7,645 nt of DNA from an uncultured Clostridia bacterium (GTDB lineage: Bacteria; Bacillota; Clostridia; Christensenellales; UBA1242). The stretch covers positions 1 through 7,645 of the forward strand of contig CAMOCH010000042.1 in NCBI GenBank assembly GCA_946610655.1. The letters are read 5' to 3'. Shown here in pieces: positions 1 to 5,410 of the stretch. Within the stretch, counting starts at the first letter, position 1; each line of letters begins with the position of its first letter. The notes under the pieces are model-generated. The model worked only from the letters and a program-made list of their open reading frames with translations. It ran no database searches and was not told the origin of the DNA. The position numbers were made by a program, and so were the translations under genes.

Positions 1-1018
1 AAATTACTGCAATTTTGCCATCTTCTGTTAAATAAGCTTCAATGTCATGTGAGTTATTGTTTATAACATATTCATACACATCTGGATTTGCAAGTTTGCT
101 AATTCCATTTGAAAGAACAATATCAGCATTTACTGTATCTTTTGTAATATCAAATGCATATGTTAATGTGACATTGTTTGGACTTGTTCCAAAGCTTGCA
201 GAAACAATAAGTTTTCCTTCATAAATTCCTTCAAGAGTTGAACTTACGTCATCAATAATAAGGCCTTCGTTTGTTCCATCTGGAGAAACTCTATAAACTC
301 TGTTTGTACTTGTGTCTGGAGCGTTATCTTCACAATTTAAAGTGTAAAATACATATCTTTCTGCAGAGTCGTTTTCGCTAATTCCAAGATTTTCAGAAAA
401 TGCAACAGATTGAACTTTAGATTTTGTGAAGTTTGTTGTTATTTGGTTATCTATAGTAAAGCTTCTAAGCATTTTGTTTGTGTTCTCAAACACTACCAAA
501 TAAACTTTTTCGTTTGCAACATAATATGCATAAGAAACTTCTTCGCTCTCTTCATTAAGTTCAGTTGTGTAAATTTCTTGAACATTGCCGTTATCTAAAT
601 TTTTTCTCATGAACTTAAGTTTGTTATACAATGTTTCACCACGGCTGTTTTTGCCTGTGCCTGGCATAACGTAATACAAAGAGTTGCCAATTATTGTTAC
701 AGAACCATCATCAAATCCAACAAGGTTATCAACAATTTTAGTATATGTTGCATTTTCTGCAATGCTGCCATCATCTTCTAACGCAACTTTATAAATTGAA
801 CCAAGTGTTTTGCCACCATTATTGCTTCCGTTATTTGAAAGCGTTCCATTAACAAAATATAATTCGCCATTATAAACTGTGCAAGCACCACCATTTGCAG
901 TTACTTTTGTTAAATCAGTTGTTGTTGCACCATATTCAGATTTTTTGCAGCCAACAAAGCCAATTGCACAAATCGCACACAAACAAATACTAAAAATACC
1001 AATTAAAATTTTTTTCAT
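1..1018 (-). CDS. Putative secreted lipoprotein, beta-propeller-like repeats, C-terminus off window
   Basis: The reading frame is open from the ATG at 1018 to the left window edge (339 codons), so the C-terminus is missing. The first 23 residues are a lipoprotein signal peptide: MKK, a hydrophobic stretch, then FVGC, with Cys24 as the expected lipidated residue; Phe at -3 is slightly atypical. The rest is polar and beta-rich, with repeated motifs such as YNGELYFVNG, GNSLYYVMPG, VANEKVYLVVFE and NRVYRVSPDG. Each has an aromatic pair followed by a charged turn, the pattern of extracellular beta-propeller blades (as in DUF5050-like proteins). A Shine-Dalgarno AGGGA precedes the ATG and a promoter lies just upstream. 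The protein is predicted to be anchored to the outer face of the membrane. I do not recognise a specific family and no catalytic motif is visible. The lipoprotein call is fairly sure; the propeller is inference. Confidence 0.85.
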   Translation of the reverse strand, partial: MKKILIGIFSICLCAICAIGFVGCKKSEYGATTTDLTKVTANGGACTVYNGELYFVNGTLSNNGSNNGGKTLGSIYKVALEDDGSIAENATYTKIVDNLVGFDDGSVTIIGNSLYYVMPGTGKNSRGETLYNKLKFMRKNLDNGNVQEIYTTELNEESEEVSYAYYVANEKVYLVVFENTNKMLRSFTIDNQITTNFTKSKVQSVAFSENLGISENDSAERYVFYTLNCEDNAPDTSTNRVYRVSPDGTNEGLIIDDVSSTLEGIYEGKLIVSASFGTSPNNVTLTYAFDITKDTVNADIVLSNGISKLANPDVYEYVINNNSHDIEAYLTEDGKIAVI

Positions 1019-1051
1019 TTTGCTTCCCTACTTAAAGTAATATACTAAATA

Positions 1052-1080
1052 AATATACAAGAAATAAACTACTTTGTCAA
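1052..1080 (-). promoter_or_regulatory. Sigma-A-type promoter of the lipoprotein gene
   Basis: On the minus strand a perfect -35 TTGACA (1080-1075) is followed by a 17-nt spacer and TATATT (1057-1052), five of six matches to the -10 consensus. The lipoprotein ATG lies about 33 nt beyond the -10, leaving a short leader with an AGGGA ribosome site. The -35 starts only three bases after the stop codon of the preceding gene, so the lipoprotein probably has its own transcript. Confidence 0.7.
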
Positions 1081-1083
1081 CAA

Positions 1084-1797
1084 TTAGCGCCAAATACCAT
1101 CACAAAATTCTAAAAAATTTCCGTTATTTGCACTCAAAAAAATCATCTCGAATAAACTATTTGCAAATTGACAAGTGTGTCCAGATATTTTTGATTTATC
1201 TGCAATCTCTGTTCCAATTGCAATAACACTTGGAAAATTGCCATCAAAAATTACTCCAATAATTTTCTTTGTGCCAGAAAACTCAATTTGCGTCCACTCA
1301 CCTTCTCCCCACAAATTATTGAAATCTATTTTTGTGCCAAGCAAAAATAATTTTGCAAGTTTTGGCTTTATGTAGTCAAAGAAATATGTGATTGGCACAT
1401 CACCAAAAATTTTACTATAAACATTATCATTTTTATTTTTTTGCGTAATATTTTGATATTTTTTTAAATATTTTTCAACTACCATTTCATCAGCGTTTGT
1501 AGCAACAATTTCATTTGCTCTGCAAACAATTGCAATATTTTTTAAATTTATAGAACTACCTAAAGTTATACTAAAATTTTTGCCATTAATAATTGATTTT
1601 TTATAAAAGTTATCTGCAAAAACTTCAATTTTTCCTTGCTCACTCTGTAACAACTCACCGGTTAAACTATAATTATCTCCAACTTTTTTAATATGAGCAA
1701 ATCCTTGAGCAATATATTTATCAACAAAAACAACTTTATGTTTTTCTTCTTTATATTTTTTAAACACAATAAAAAAACTTTGATATTCCACATACAA
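1084..1797 (-). CDS. Hypothetical protein, non-ATG start, unrecognised family
   Basis: The frame opens just after a TGA at 1806-1804 and contains no ATG in its first hundred or so codons. Possible starts are TTG (1797, the maximum extent), GTG (1791) and GTG (1767); none has a Shine-Dalgarno site. The protein has no signal peptide or membrane segment and is rich in Lys, Asn and aromatic residues. Its C-terminal third (IFGDVPITYFFDYIKP, then WTQIEFSGTKKIIGVIFDG and a following AIGTE) loosely resembles a recurrent domain in uncharacterised clostridial proteins, with a helical segment, a W..I/V strand and a GVI strand; I recall this pattern only vaguely. The N-terminal part, from GFAHIKK to about residue 95, looks like a separate beta-rich domain. 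It lies after the tatD-rsmA operon and before the lipoprotein promoter. It could be a true gene with a rare start or the remains of a longer one. Confidence 0.6.
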   Translation of the reverse strand: MYVEYQSFFIVFKKYKEEKHKVVFVDKYIAQGFAHIKKVGDNYSLTGELLQSEQGKIEVFADNFYKKSIINGKNFSITLGSSINLKNIAIVCRANEIVATNADEMVVEKYLKKYQNITQKNKNDNVYSKIFGDVPITYFFDYIKPKLAKLFLLGTKIDFNNLWGEGEWTQIEFSGTKKIIGVIFDGNFPSVIAIGTEIADKSKISGHTCQFANSLFEMIFLSANNGNFLEFCDGIWR

Positions 1798-1809
1798 AAT
1801 ATATCAAAG
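1771..1809 (-). terminator. Rho-independent terminator after rsmA (or attenuator before the 237-codon gene)
   Basis: Perfect 9-bp inverted arms CTTTGATAT (1809-1801) and ATATCAAAG (1786-1778) enclose a 14-nt loop. On the minus strand they are followed by seven T residues (1777-1771). The stem is AT-rich, as expected for this genome. It lies about 50 nt past the rsmA stop and is the best end for the tatD-rsmA transcript. It also overlaps the first possible codons of the downstream frame. The plus-strand reading has only four T residues. Confidence 0.6.
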
Positions 1810-1833
1810 TTTTACGAGTTTTTGTTCGCTTAT

Positions 1834-1849
1834 TTTGTAATATTACAAA
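1834..1849. repeat. Perfect 16-bp palindrome, possible operator
   Basis: TTTGTAATATTACAAA is an exact 16-bp palindrome in the gap after rsmA. It overlaps the -10 of the weak candidate promoter at 1842-1871. It has no T-run and no room for a hairpin loop without losing pairs, so a dimeric repressor site is as plausible as an RNA structure. In DNA this AT-rich, chance is a real alternative. Confidence 0.35.
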
Positions 1850-1871
1850 TTTATTTGTTATTTTTTGTCAA
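1842..1871 (-). promoter_or_regulatory. Weak candidate promoter in the 3' end of rsmA
   Basis: TTGACA (1871-1866, inside the last rsmA codons) is followed after 18 nt by TGTAAT (1847-1842), five of six to the -10 consensus. It would start transcription near 1835, upstream of the hairpin at 1809-1771, and could serve the unrecognised gene at 1084-1797. AT-rich sequence makes such matches common. Confidence 0.3.
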
Positions 1872-2640
1872 ATAAACAATATAATTGGTTATATTCGCTG
1901 GCAGATAATTCCTCTGCTCTTGCGTTTGCACTAATGCCAAGGATACTCAAATTCTTTAGTATTTCATCTTTGCCATAAGCTTTAGACAAATTATTAACCA
2001 AAGTTTTTCGTCTTGATGAAAACGCAAGTTTAACAAGTTCAACAATTTTGTCATAACTTTTTGGCACGCAAATATCTTCCATATGAACTAAACAGCTATC
2101 TACATTTGGCACAGGAGTGAACATTTGTCTGCCAATTTGCCTTGTTATTGTTGGATTTGAACAAAGTTGAACCATTATTGAAAGCACTCCATAATCTTTG
2201 CTTCTTGGCTGTGCAATAATGCGTTCTCCAACTTCTTTTTGAACCATAACAGTTATGCTATCAACATTAAGCCCACTTGTTAAAAACTTTGTAATCAGTG
2301 GACTTGTTATGTAATATGGCAAATTTGCAACAACTTTAAACTTGCTGCCTGCAATTTGCTCAAGTTCCGGGCTAGAGATGTTCATAAAATCTTTAAAAAT
2401 AACTTGAACATTATGGTGCTCTGCAAGATTTTGCTCTAGCACTTCTTGAAGTTCTGTGTCTATTTCAAAAGCAAAAACTTGTTTTGCTTTGCTTGCAAGT
2501 TTTTGAGTGAGTGCCCCTGCTCCTGGCCCAACTTCAACAACAACGTCACCACTAGTAACACCACTATCTTCAACAATTGCAGAAAGCAAATTGCCGTCTG
2601 TCAAAAAGTTTTGACCAAATTTTTTCTTAAAATTTATCAT
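1858..2640 (-). CDS. rsmA: 16S rRNA (adenine1518/1519-N6,N6)-dimethyltransferase RsmA
   Basis: RsmA (KsgA) uses S-adenosylmethionine to dimethylate two adjacent adenines in the 3' terminal hairpin of 16S rRNA, a late quality step in small-subunit assembly. At 260 residues it has normal length. Visible motifs are the N-terminal KKFGQNFL (6-13), the SAM-binding loop EVGPGAGALT (36-45), an acidic residue after the second strand (FAFEID, Glu59), and the catalytic NLPYY (106-110) followed by ITSPLI. The C-terminal part carries the expected FSSRRKTLVNNL. The ATG immediately follows the tatD TAG, and its ribosome site AGGAT lies inside the last tatD codons, so translation is probably coupled. B. subtilis has rnmV between tatD and ksgA; here it is absent. 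Identification is certain. Confidence 0.97.
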   Translation of the reverse strand: MINFKKKFGQNFLTDGNLLSAIVEDSGVTSGDVVVEVGPGAGALTQKLASKAKQVFAFEIDTELQEVLEQNLAEHHNVQVIFKDFMNISSPELEQIAGSKFKVVANLPYYITSPLITKFLTSGLNVDSITVMVQKEVGERIIAQPRSKDYGVLSIMVQLCSNPTITRQIGRQMFTPVPNVDSCLVHMEDICVPKSYDKIVELVKLAFSSRRKTLVNNLSKAYGKDEILKNLSILGISANARAEELSASEYNQLYCLFDKK

Positions 2641-3402
2641 CTACTTTATCCTATAAAAAGTTTTTATATTTTTTGTAACAAGATTATTAAAATCTGTCAA
2701 ACTCATTTCAAGTTCATCTGCAACTTTTTGTGCAGTTATCCAAACATTTTTTGGAGCATTTATTGTTCCCCTTAATGGTTCTGGCGCAAGATATGGTGAG
2801 TCGGTTTCAACCATAATTTTGTCTTTATCTAAGTTCTTTAAATAGCTCCTATCAGTTTTTTTATAGGTTATATTGCCTGTAAAACTAAAATATGAGCCCA
2901 TGTCTTTAAATGTTTGATAATACCTAGAGCCTTCACTATAACAATGCATACAAAAACCATTTGTAAGAAATTGTTTGTTATCTTTTAAAATTTTAATAAC
3001 GTCATCAGCTGCATCTCTGCAGTGAATAACAATTGGCAAACCATGTTTGTGTGCAATTTTAATTTGTTCAATAAAAATTTGCTTTTGTTTTTCCACAATT
3101 TCTTCGGTTATCTCATAATGATAGTCAAGACCAATTTCACCAATTGCCACAACTTTATCTCTTGATGCAAGTTCGTCTATTGTTTGCAACTTCTGCTCTG
3201 TAACTGAACTTGCATATTCTGGATGAATTCCAACAGTTGTATAAATATTTTCATTTTCTGCTGCAAGTTTAACACCTTTTTTGCTGTCTTTAACACATGT
3301 TCCAATATTAATAATCATGTCTAGTTTATCACTAGCCATGTTGTTAATAATATTTTCTGCATCAATCTTGCTATCAATCAAATGAGCGTGTGCGTCTATC
3401 AT
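2641..3402 (-). CDS. tatD: TatD/YcfH-family metal-dependent hydrolase (putative DNase)
   Basis: This 253-residue protein belongs to the amidohydrolase-type TIM-barrel TatD family, cytoplasmic metal-dependent nucleases linked to DNA turnover and repair. All metal ligands can be seen in order: HAH at residues 5-7, Glu89 in GEIGLDYH, His127 in VIHCRD, His153 in MHCYSEG and Asp201 in ETDSPYLAPEPLRG. The start is well supported by GAGGAG five bases before the ATG at 3402. It is the first gene of a two-gene unit with rsmA, as in many Firmicutes, and is divergent from spmA across only 43 bp. I could not find a convincing promoter on this strand; it would have to overlap the spmA start region. The family assignment is firm, but the exact substrate is not shown by sequence. 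Confidence 0.95.
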   Translation of the reverse strand: MIDAHAHLIDSKIDAENIINNMASDKLDMIINIGTCVKDSKKGVKLAAENENIYTTVGIHPEYASSVTEQKLQTIDELASRDKVVAIGEIGLDYHYEITEEIVEKQKQIFIEQIKIAHKHGLPIVIHCRDAADDVIKILKDNKQFLTNGFCMHCYSEGSRYYQTFKDMGSYFSFTGNITYKKTDRSYLKNLDKDKIMVETDSPYLAPEPLRGTINAPKNVWITAQKVADELEMSLTDFNNLVTKNIKTFYRIK

Positions 3403-3411
3403 AAAAACTCC

Positions 3412-3440
3412 TCATATATTTTGCTAAATATTCATACACT
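3412..3440 (+). promoter_or_regulatory. Sigma-E-type sporulation promoter for spmAB
   Basis: The -35 TCATATA (3412-3418) matches six of seven positions of the B. subtilis sigma-E element KMATATT. After a 14-nt spacer, CATACACT (3433-3440) matches CATACAHT at all eight positions. Transcription would begin about seven bases later, at the ATG of spmA (3446), which has no Shine-Dalgarno site. The B. subtilis spm genes are themselves sigma-E dependent, so match and context agree. The -35 abuts the tatD ribosome site on the other strand. Confidence 0.65.
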
Positions 3441-3452
3441 TAAATATGAATA
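3429..3452. repeat. Inverted repeat spanning the -10 region and spmA start codon
   Basis: Perfect 8-bp arms TATTCATA (3429-3436) and TATGAATA (3445-3452) are separated by 8 nt. The left arm includes part of the sigma-E-like -10 and the right arm contains the spmA ATG. It could be an operator shared by the divergent genes. Only the right arm would be in the mRNA if the transcript starts at the ATG, so an RNA hairpin is unlikely. Confidence 0.35.
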
Positions 3453-4042
3453 AAATTTGGTTATTTTTGATTATTTCTGCCACCGTTGCCCTATGCATAA
3501 TGAACCCTGCAGATGTTCTTGTTGGGCTTTCTTCTGCAGGGAACAAAGCTGTTACACTTTGCTTTCAACTTGCGGCAGTTTACAGCGTGTGGACTGGTAT
3601 ATTTAATATACTATCTCAAACAAAAATAAGCAAGTGGTTACATAAACTTTTGTCACCACTCATAAATTTAATATTTGGAAAAAACACACTTGATGAAGAA
3701 AGTAAAAAATATGTTAGCATGAACATGAGTGCAAATATTCTTGGCATGAATGGTGCCGCCACCCCACTTGGAATTAAAGCAATTGAAAGCATGAATAAGC
3801 ATAACAAAACAAATGCAGCAACTTTCCCCATGATTATGCTTGTGGTTTTGTGCTGCACAAGTTTGCAAGTAATGCCAAGCAGCATAATTGGTCTTATGAC
3901 CTCTGCTGGCAGCACAAACGCATCAAAAATTATTATTCCAAGTTTGATTGCTGGGCTAATTAGCACACTTCTTGGAATTGTGTTTGTTAAACTGTTTAAT
4001 TTGATAGACAAACACATTCATAAAGGAAAGATCAATGGCTAA
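3446..4042 (+). CDS. spmA: Spore maturation protein A (SpmA), membrane protein
   Basis: SpmA and SpmB are membrane proteins needed in B. subtilis for full dehydration of the spore core; the transported substrate, if any, is unknown. This 198-residue protein has hydrophobic segments at about 4-30, 34-55, 66-78, 126-150 and 160-184. The family signature lies at 93-112, with NMSANILGMNGAATPLGIKA closely matching Bacillus SpmA (SNLMANFFGLGNAATPLGIKA, as I recall it). The first residues (MNKIWLFLI) align with the Bacillus N-terminus, which supports the ATG at 3446 despite the absence of any ribosome site. A sigma-E-like promoter ends five bases before this ATG, suggesting a leaderless transcript. 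The gene overlaps spmB by 8 nt. Homologues also occur outside spore formers, but the promoter favours a sporulation role here. Confidence 0.93.
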   Translation: MNKIWLFLIISATVALCIMNPADVLVGLSSAGNKAVTLCFQLAAVYSVWTGIFNILSQTKISKWLHKLLSPLINLIFGKNTLDEESKKYVSMNMSANILGMNGAATPLGIKAIESMNKHNKTNAATFPMIMLVVLCCTSLQVMPSSIIGLMTSAGSTNASKIIIPSLIAGLISTLLGIVFVKLFNLIDKHIHKGKING

Positions 4043-4541
4043 CTATATTATTCCCATTTTTTTAATAATACTTTTGGTTTCGGTGTTTTTTAAAAATATT
4101 AATGCCTACGATAGTTTTGCAAAAGGTGCAAAAGAAGGTCTTAATGTTTGCATAAACACATTTCCATATTTGGTTGCAATATTTGTAGCCGTTGAATTAT
4201 TTAAACTTTCTGGATTAGCAGGCCAAATTTCCAAATTTTTGGCACCTTTTTTTCAATTTTTAGGAATGCCAAGTGAACTTGCCGAATTTTTGATTCTGCG
4301 CCCATTTTCTGGCTCTGGAAGTCTTGCATACTTAAGTGAAATATTTTCAACCTATGGTGTTGATAGTTATGTTTCAAAGTGCGCAGCTGTTATTATGAGC
4401 TGCTCGGAGACCACTTTTTATATTGTGGCGATATATTTTTCAACTGTGAAAATAAAAAAATTACGCTACACCATTCCCGTTGCACTACTAGCAACATTTT
4501 TAGGTAGCGTAATCGCCTGCCTTATTTGCAGAGTTATTTAA
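4035..4541 (+). CDS. spmB: Spore maturation protein B (SpmB), membrane protein
   Basis: This 168-residue partner of SpmA is a nucleoside-recognition (Gate-domain) type membrane protein. Family features are YDSFAKGAKEGL (25-36), an IPYLV-like FPYLVAIFVAVELF segment (43-56), LRPFSGSGSL (88-97) and SCSETTFYIVAIYF (122-135) followed by the KIKKLRY turn; all are close to Bacillus SpmB. The N-terminal TM helix covers about residues 4-20 and the last helix 146-166. The ATG overlaps the spmA stop (ATGGCTAA) and has AAAGGAAAG just upstream, so it is translationally coupled but, unlike spmA, has a normal ribosome site. Its last 8 bases overlap the convergent trmN6 gene. Its 3' part (4454-4513) also encodes, on the other strand, a terminator-like hairpin. 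Confidence 0.93.
   Translation: MANYIIPIFLIILLVSVFFKNINAYDSFAKGAKEGLNVCINTFPYLVAIFVAVELFKLSGLAGQISKFLAPFFQFLGMPSELAEFLILRPFSGSGSLAYLSEIFSTYGVDSYVSKCAAVIMSCSETTFYIVAIYFSTVKIKKLRYTIPVALLATFLGSVIACLICRVI
4454..4513 (-). terminator. Terminator of the holB-ricT-fdx-trmN6 operon, inside spmB
   Basis: On the minus strand, ATTACGCTAC (4513-4504) pairs perfectly with GTAGCGTAAT (4469-4460) over 10 bp. The 34-nt loop contains a second small stem, GTTGC/GCAAC (4495-4491 with 4483-4479). The outer stem runs into seven T residues (4460-4454). It begins 20 nt after the trmN6 stop, where an operon terminator is expected, yet lies wholly within the spmB coding sequence. The loop is long, so function is likely but not certain. 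Confidence 0.6.
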
Positions 4542-5241
4542 TGCCATATATTTTCTTTAATTCGGTGGTCATGGAGCCATCAGCGTTTTGACAAATTAAT
4601 TCATCAATTTTTAAGCCAACTTTTGCACCTTTTGTTGCTTCAATTAACACAGTGTTTGCAGGTTTTTCTTTTGTTGGCTTAACCAAAACAACTTTTTTTG
4701 GCTCCAAATTATACTTTTTAAGATTATAACAAATTTCTGCAAGTCTATCGGCCACATGAACCATATAAAGTTTGCCACCAAACTTAAGAAGTTTGGAAGA
4801 AATTTTGCAAATATCTTCTAAATTAGTTTCAAGTTCGTGCGTTGCAACAGAAATATGCTTATTGTTGCTAATTTCTTTATTTGTGTAATATGGAGGATTG
4901 ACCACAACCACATCAACTGTTTTTTTCAAAATTTCAGGAGCTTTAATCAAATTCTCATTAAAAATCTTGATATTTTCAATTTTGTTAAGAATAGTGCTCT
5001 CTTTAAAAATATCACACATTTCCTTTTGAATTTCAAAACAATAAAATTGTTTTGCATTGGTTTTTTTTGTGCCAAGAATGCTAATCACTCCACTTCCTGC
5101 ACAAAGTTCAACAACTTCATCAGTTTTTTTTGCCTTAAAAAAATTTGCGAGCAACACACTATCGCTCGTAAATTTATATAAGTATGAATCTTGCACAATC
5201 ACAAGACCATCACATTGCAAATCTTCAACAATCCTAGTCAA
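4534..5241 (-). CDS. trmN6: tRNA1(Val) adenine-N6 methyltransferase-like protein (TrmN6/YabB family)
   Basis: This is a class I SAM-dependent methyltransferase of the COG4123 family, whose E. coli member methylates A37 of tRNA1(Val); B. subtilis YabB is the closer relative. I chose the TTG at 5241: it gives 235 residues, starts at the point where YabB homology begins (TRIVEDLQCDGLVIVQ), has GAGG nine bases upstream, and overlaps the ferredoxin stop by 8 nt. A GTG at 5283 would extend the frame 42 nt into the ferredoxin gene and adds no conserved sequence. Motifs: SAM loop VELCAGSGVIS (44-54), Glu70 in CFEIQ, catalytic NPPYY (115-119), and the family's HE..TNLED (135-143). The conserved C-terminal KPANTVLIEATKG is also present. 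Last gene of the holB operon. The enzyme class is certain; the exact tRNA target is inferred. Confidence 0.9.
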   Translation of the reverse strand: MTRIVEDLQCDGLVIVQDSYLYKFTSDSVLLANFFKAKKTDEVVELCAGSGVISILGTKKTNAKQFYCFEIQKEMCDIFKESTILNKIENIKIFNENLIKAPEILKKTVDVVVVNPPYYTNKEISNNKHISVATHELETNLEDICKISSKLLKFGGKLYMVHVADRLAEICYNLKKYNLEPKKVVLVKPTKEKPANTVLIEATKGAKVGLKIDELICQNADGSMTTELKKIYGIK

Positions 5242-5410
5242 CTTTTGGAGCCTCAACTGGACAAACTGCATAGCATGTTCCACAGCTTATGCAAATTTTT
5301 GAATCGATGACAACTTTTCCTTCTGGAGAAAAACTTATTGCTCCAACTGGGCAAGATGCAACGCATGTTCCACATTTTATACATTTGTTTTGATCAATTT
5401 TATATGCCAT
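5234..5410 (-). CDS. Small 2[4Fe-4S] ferredoxin, 58 aa
   Basis: This short gene encodes a 58-residue bacterial-type ferredoxin with two complete cluster motifs: Cys10, 13, 16 and 20 followed by Pro, and Cys40, 43, 46 and 50 followed by Pro. Each has the spacing CxxCxxCxxxCP and would bind one [4Fe-4S] cluster by swapping the fourth cysteine. The ATG at 5410 shares its A with the last base of the ricT TAA (TAATG), and a strong AAGGAG lies seven bases upstream inside the ricT end. The TAG lies 8 nt inside trmN6, so the gene is embedded in the operon. It is a cytoplasmic electron carrier or Fe-S protein. Its position beside RicT, itself an Fe-S protein, suggests but does not prove a link. In B. 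subtilis yabA occupies this place. Confidence 0.93.
   Translation of the reverse strand: MAYKIDQNKCIKCGTCVASCPVGAISFSPEGKVVIDSKICISCGTCYAVCPVEAPKVD

Noticed and set aside
42..598. Short plus-strand frames opposite the lipoprotein gene
   Set aside because: They lack ribosome sites and conserved features and are antisense to a long uninterrupted coding frame with a signal peptide.
1084..1797. Possible YabG, the sporulation protease next to ksgA in B. subtilis
   Set aside because: The sequence shows none of the YabG features I know and is shorter; only the position is similar.
3403..3480. A sigma-A promoter for tatD on the minus strand
   Set aside because: Candidate -10 boxes such as TATGAA have no acceptable -35 at 16-18 nt, so no promoter is annotated.
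3616..4017. A 133-codon open frame on the minus strand opposite spmA
   Set aside because: It is antisense to a clearly conserved SpmA, has no ribosome site or family features, and mirrors the codon bias of spmA.
4542..4660. A plus-strand terminator for spmAB inside the trmN6 3' end
   Set aside because: Only weak five-pair stems with a wobble pair and no adjacent T-run were found.
5242..5283. N-terminal extension of trmN6 from a GTG at 5283
   Set aside because: It would lie inside the ferredoxin cysteine motif region, has no good ribosome site, and extends beyond the start of similarity to YabB.
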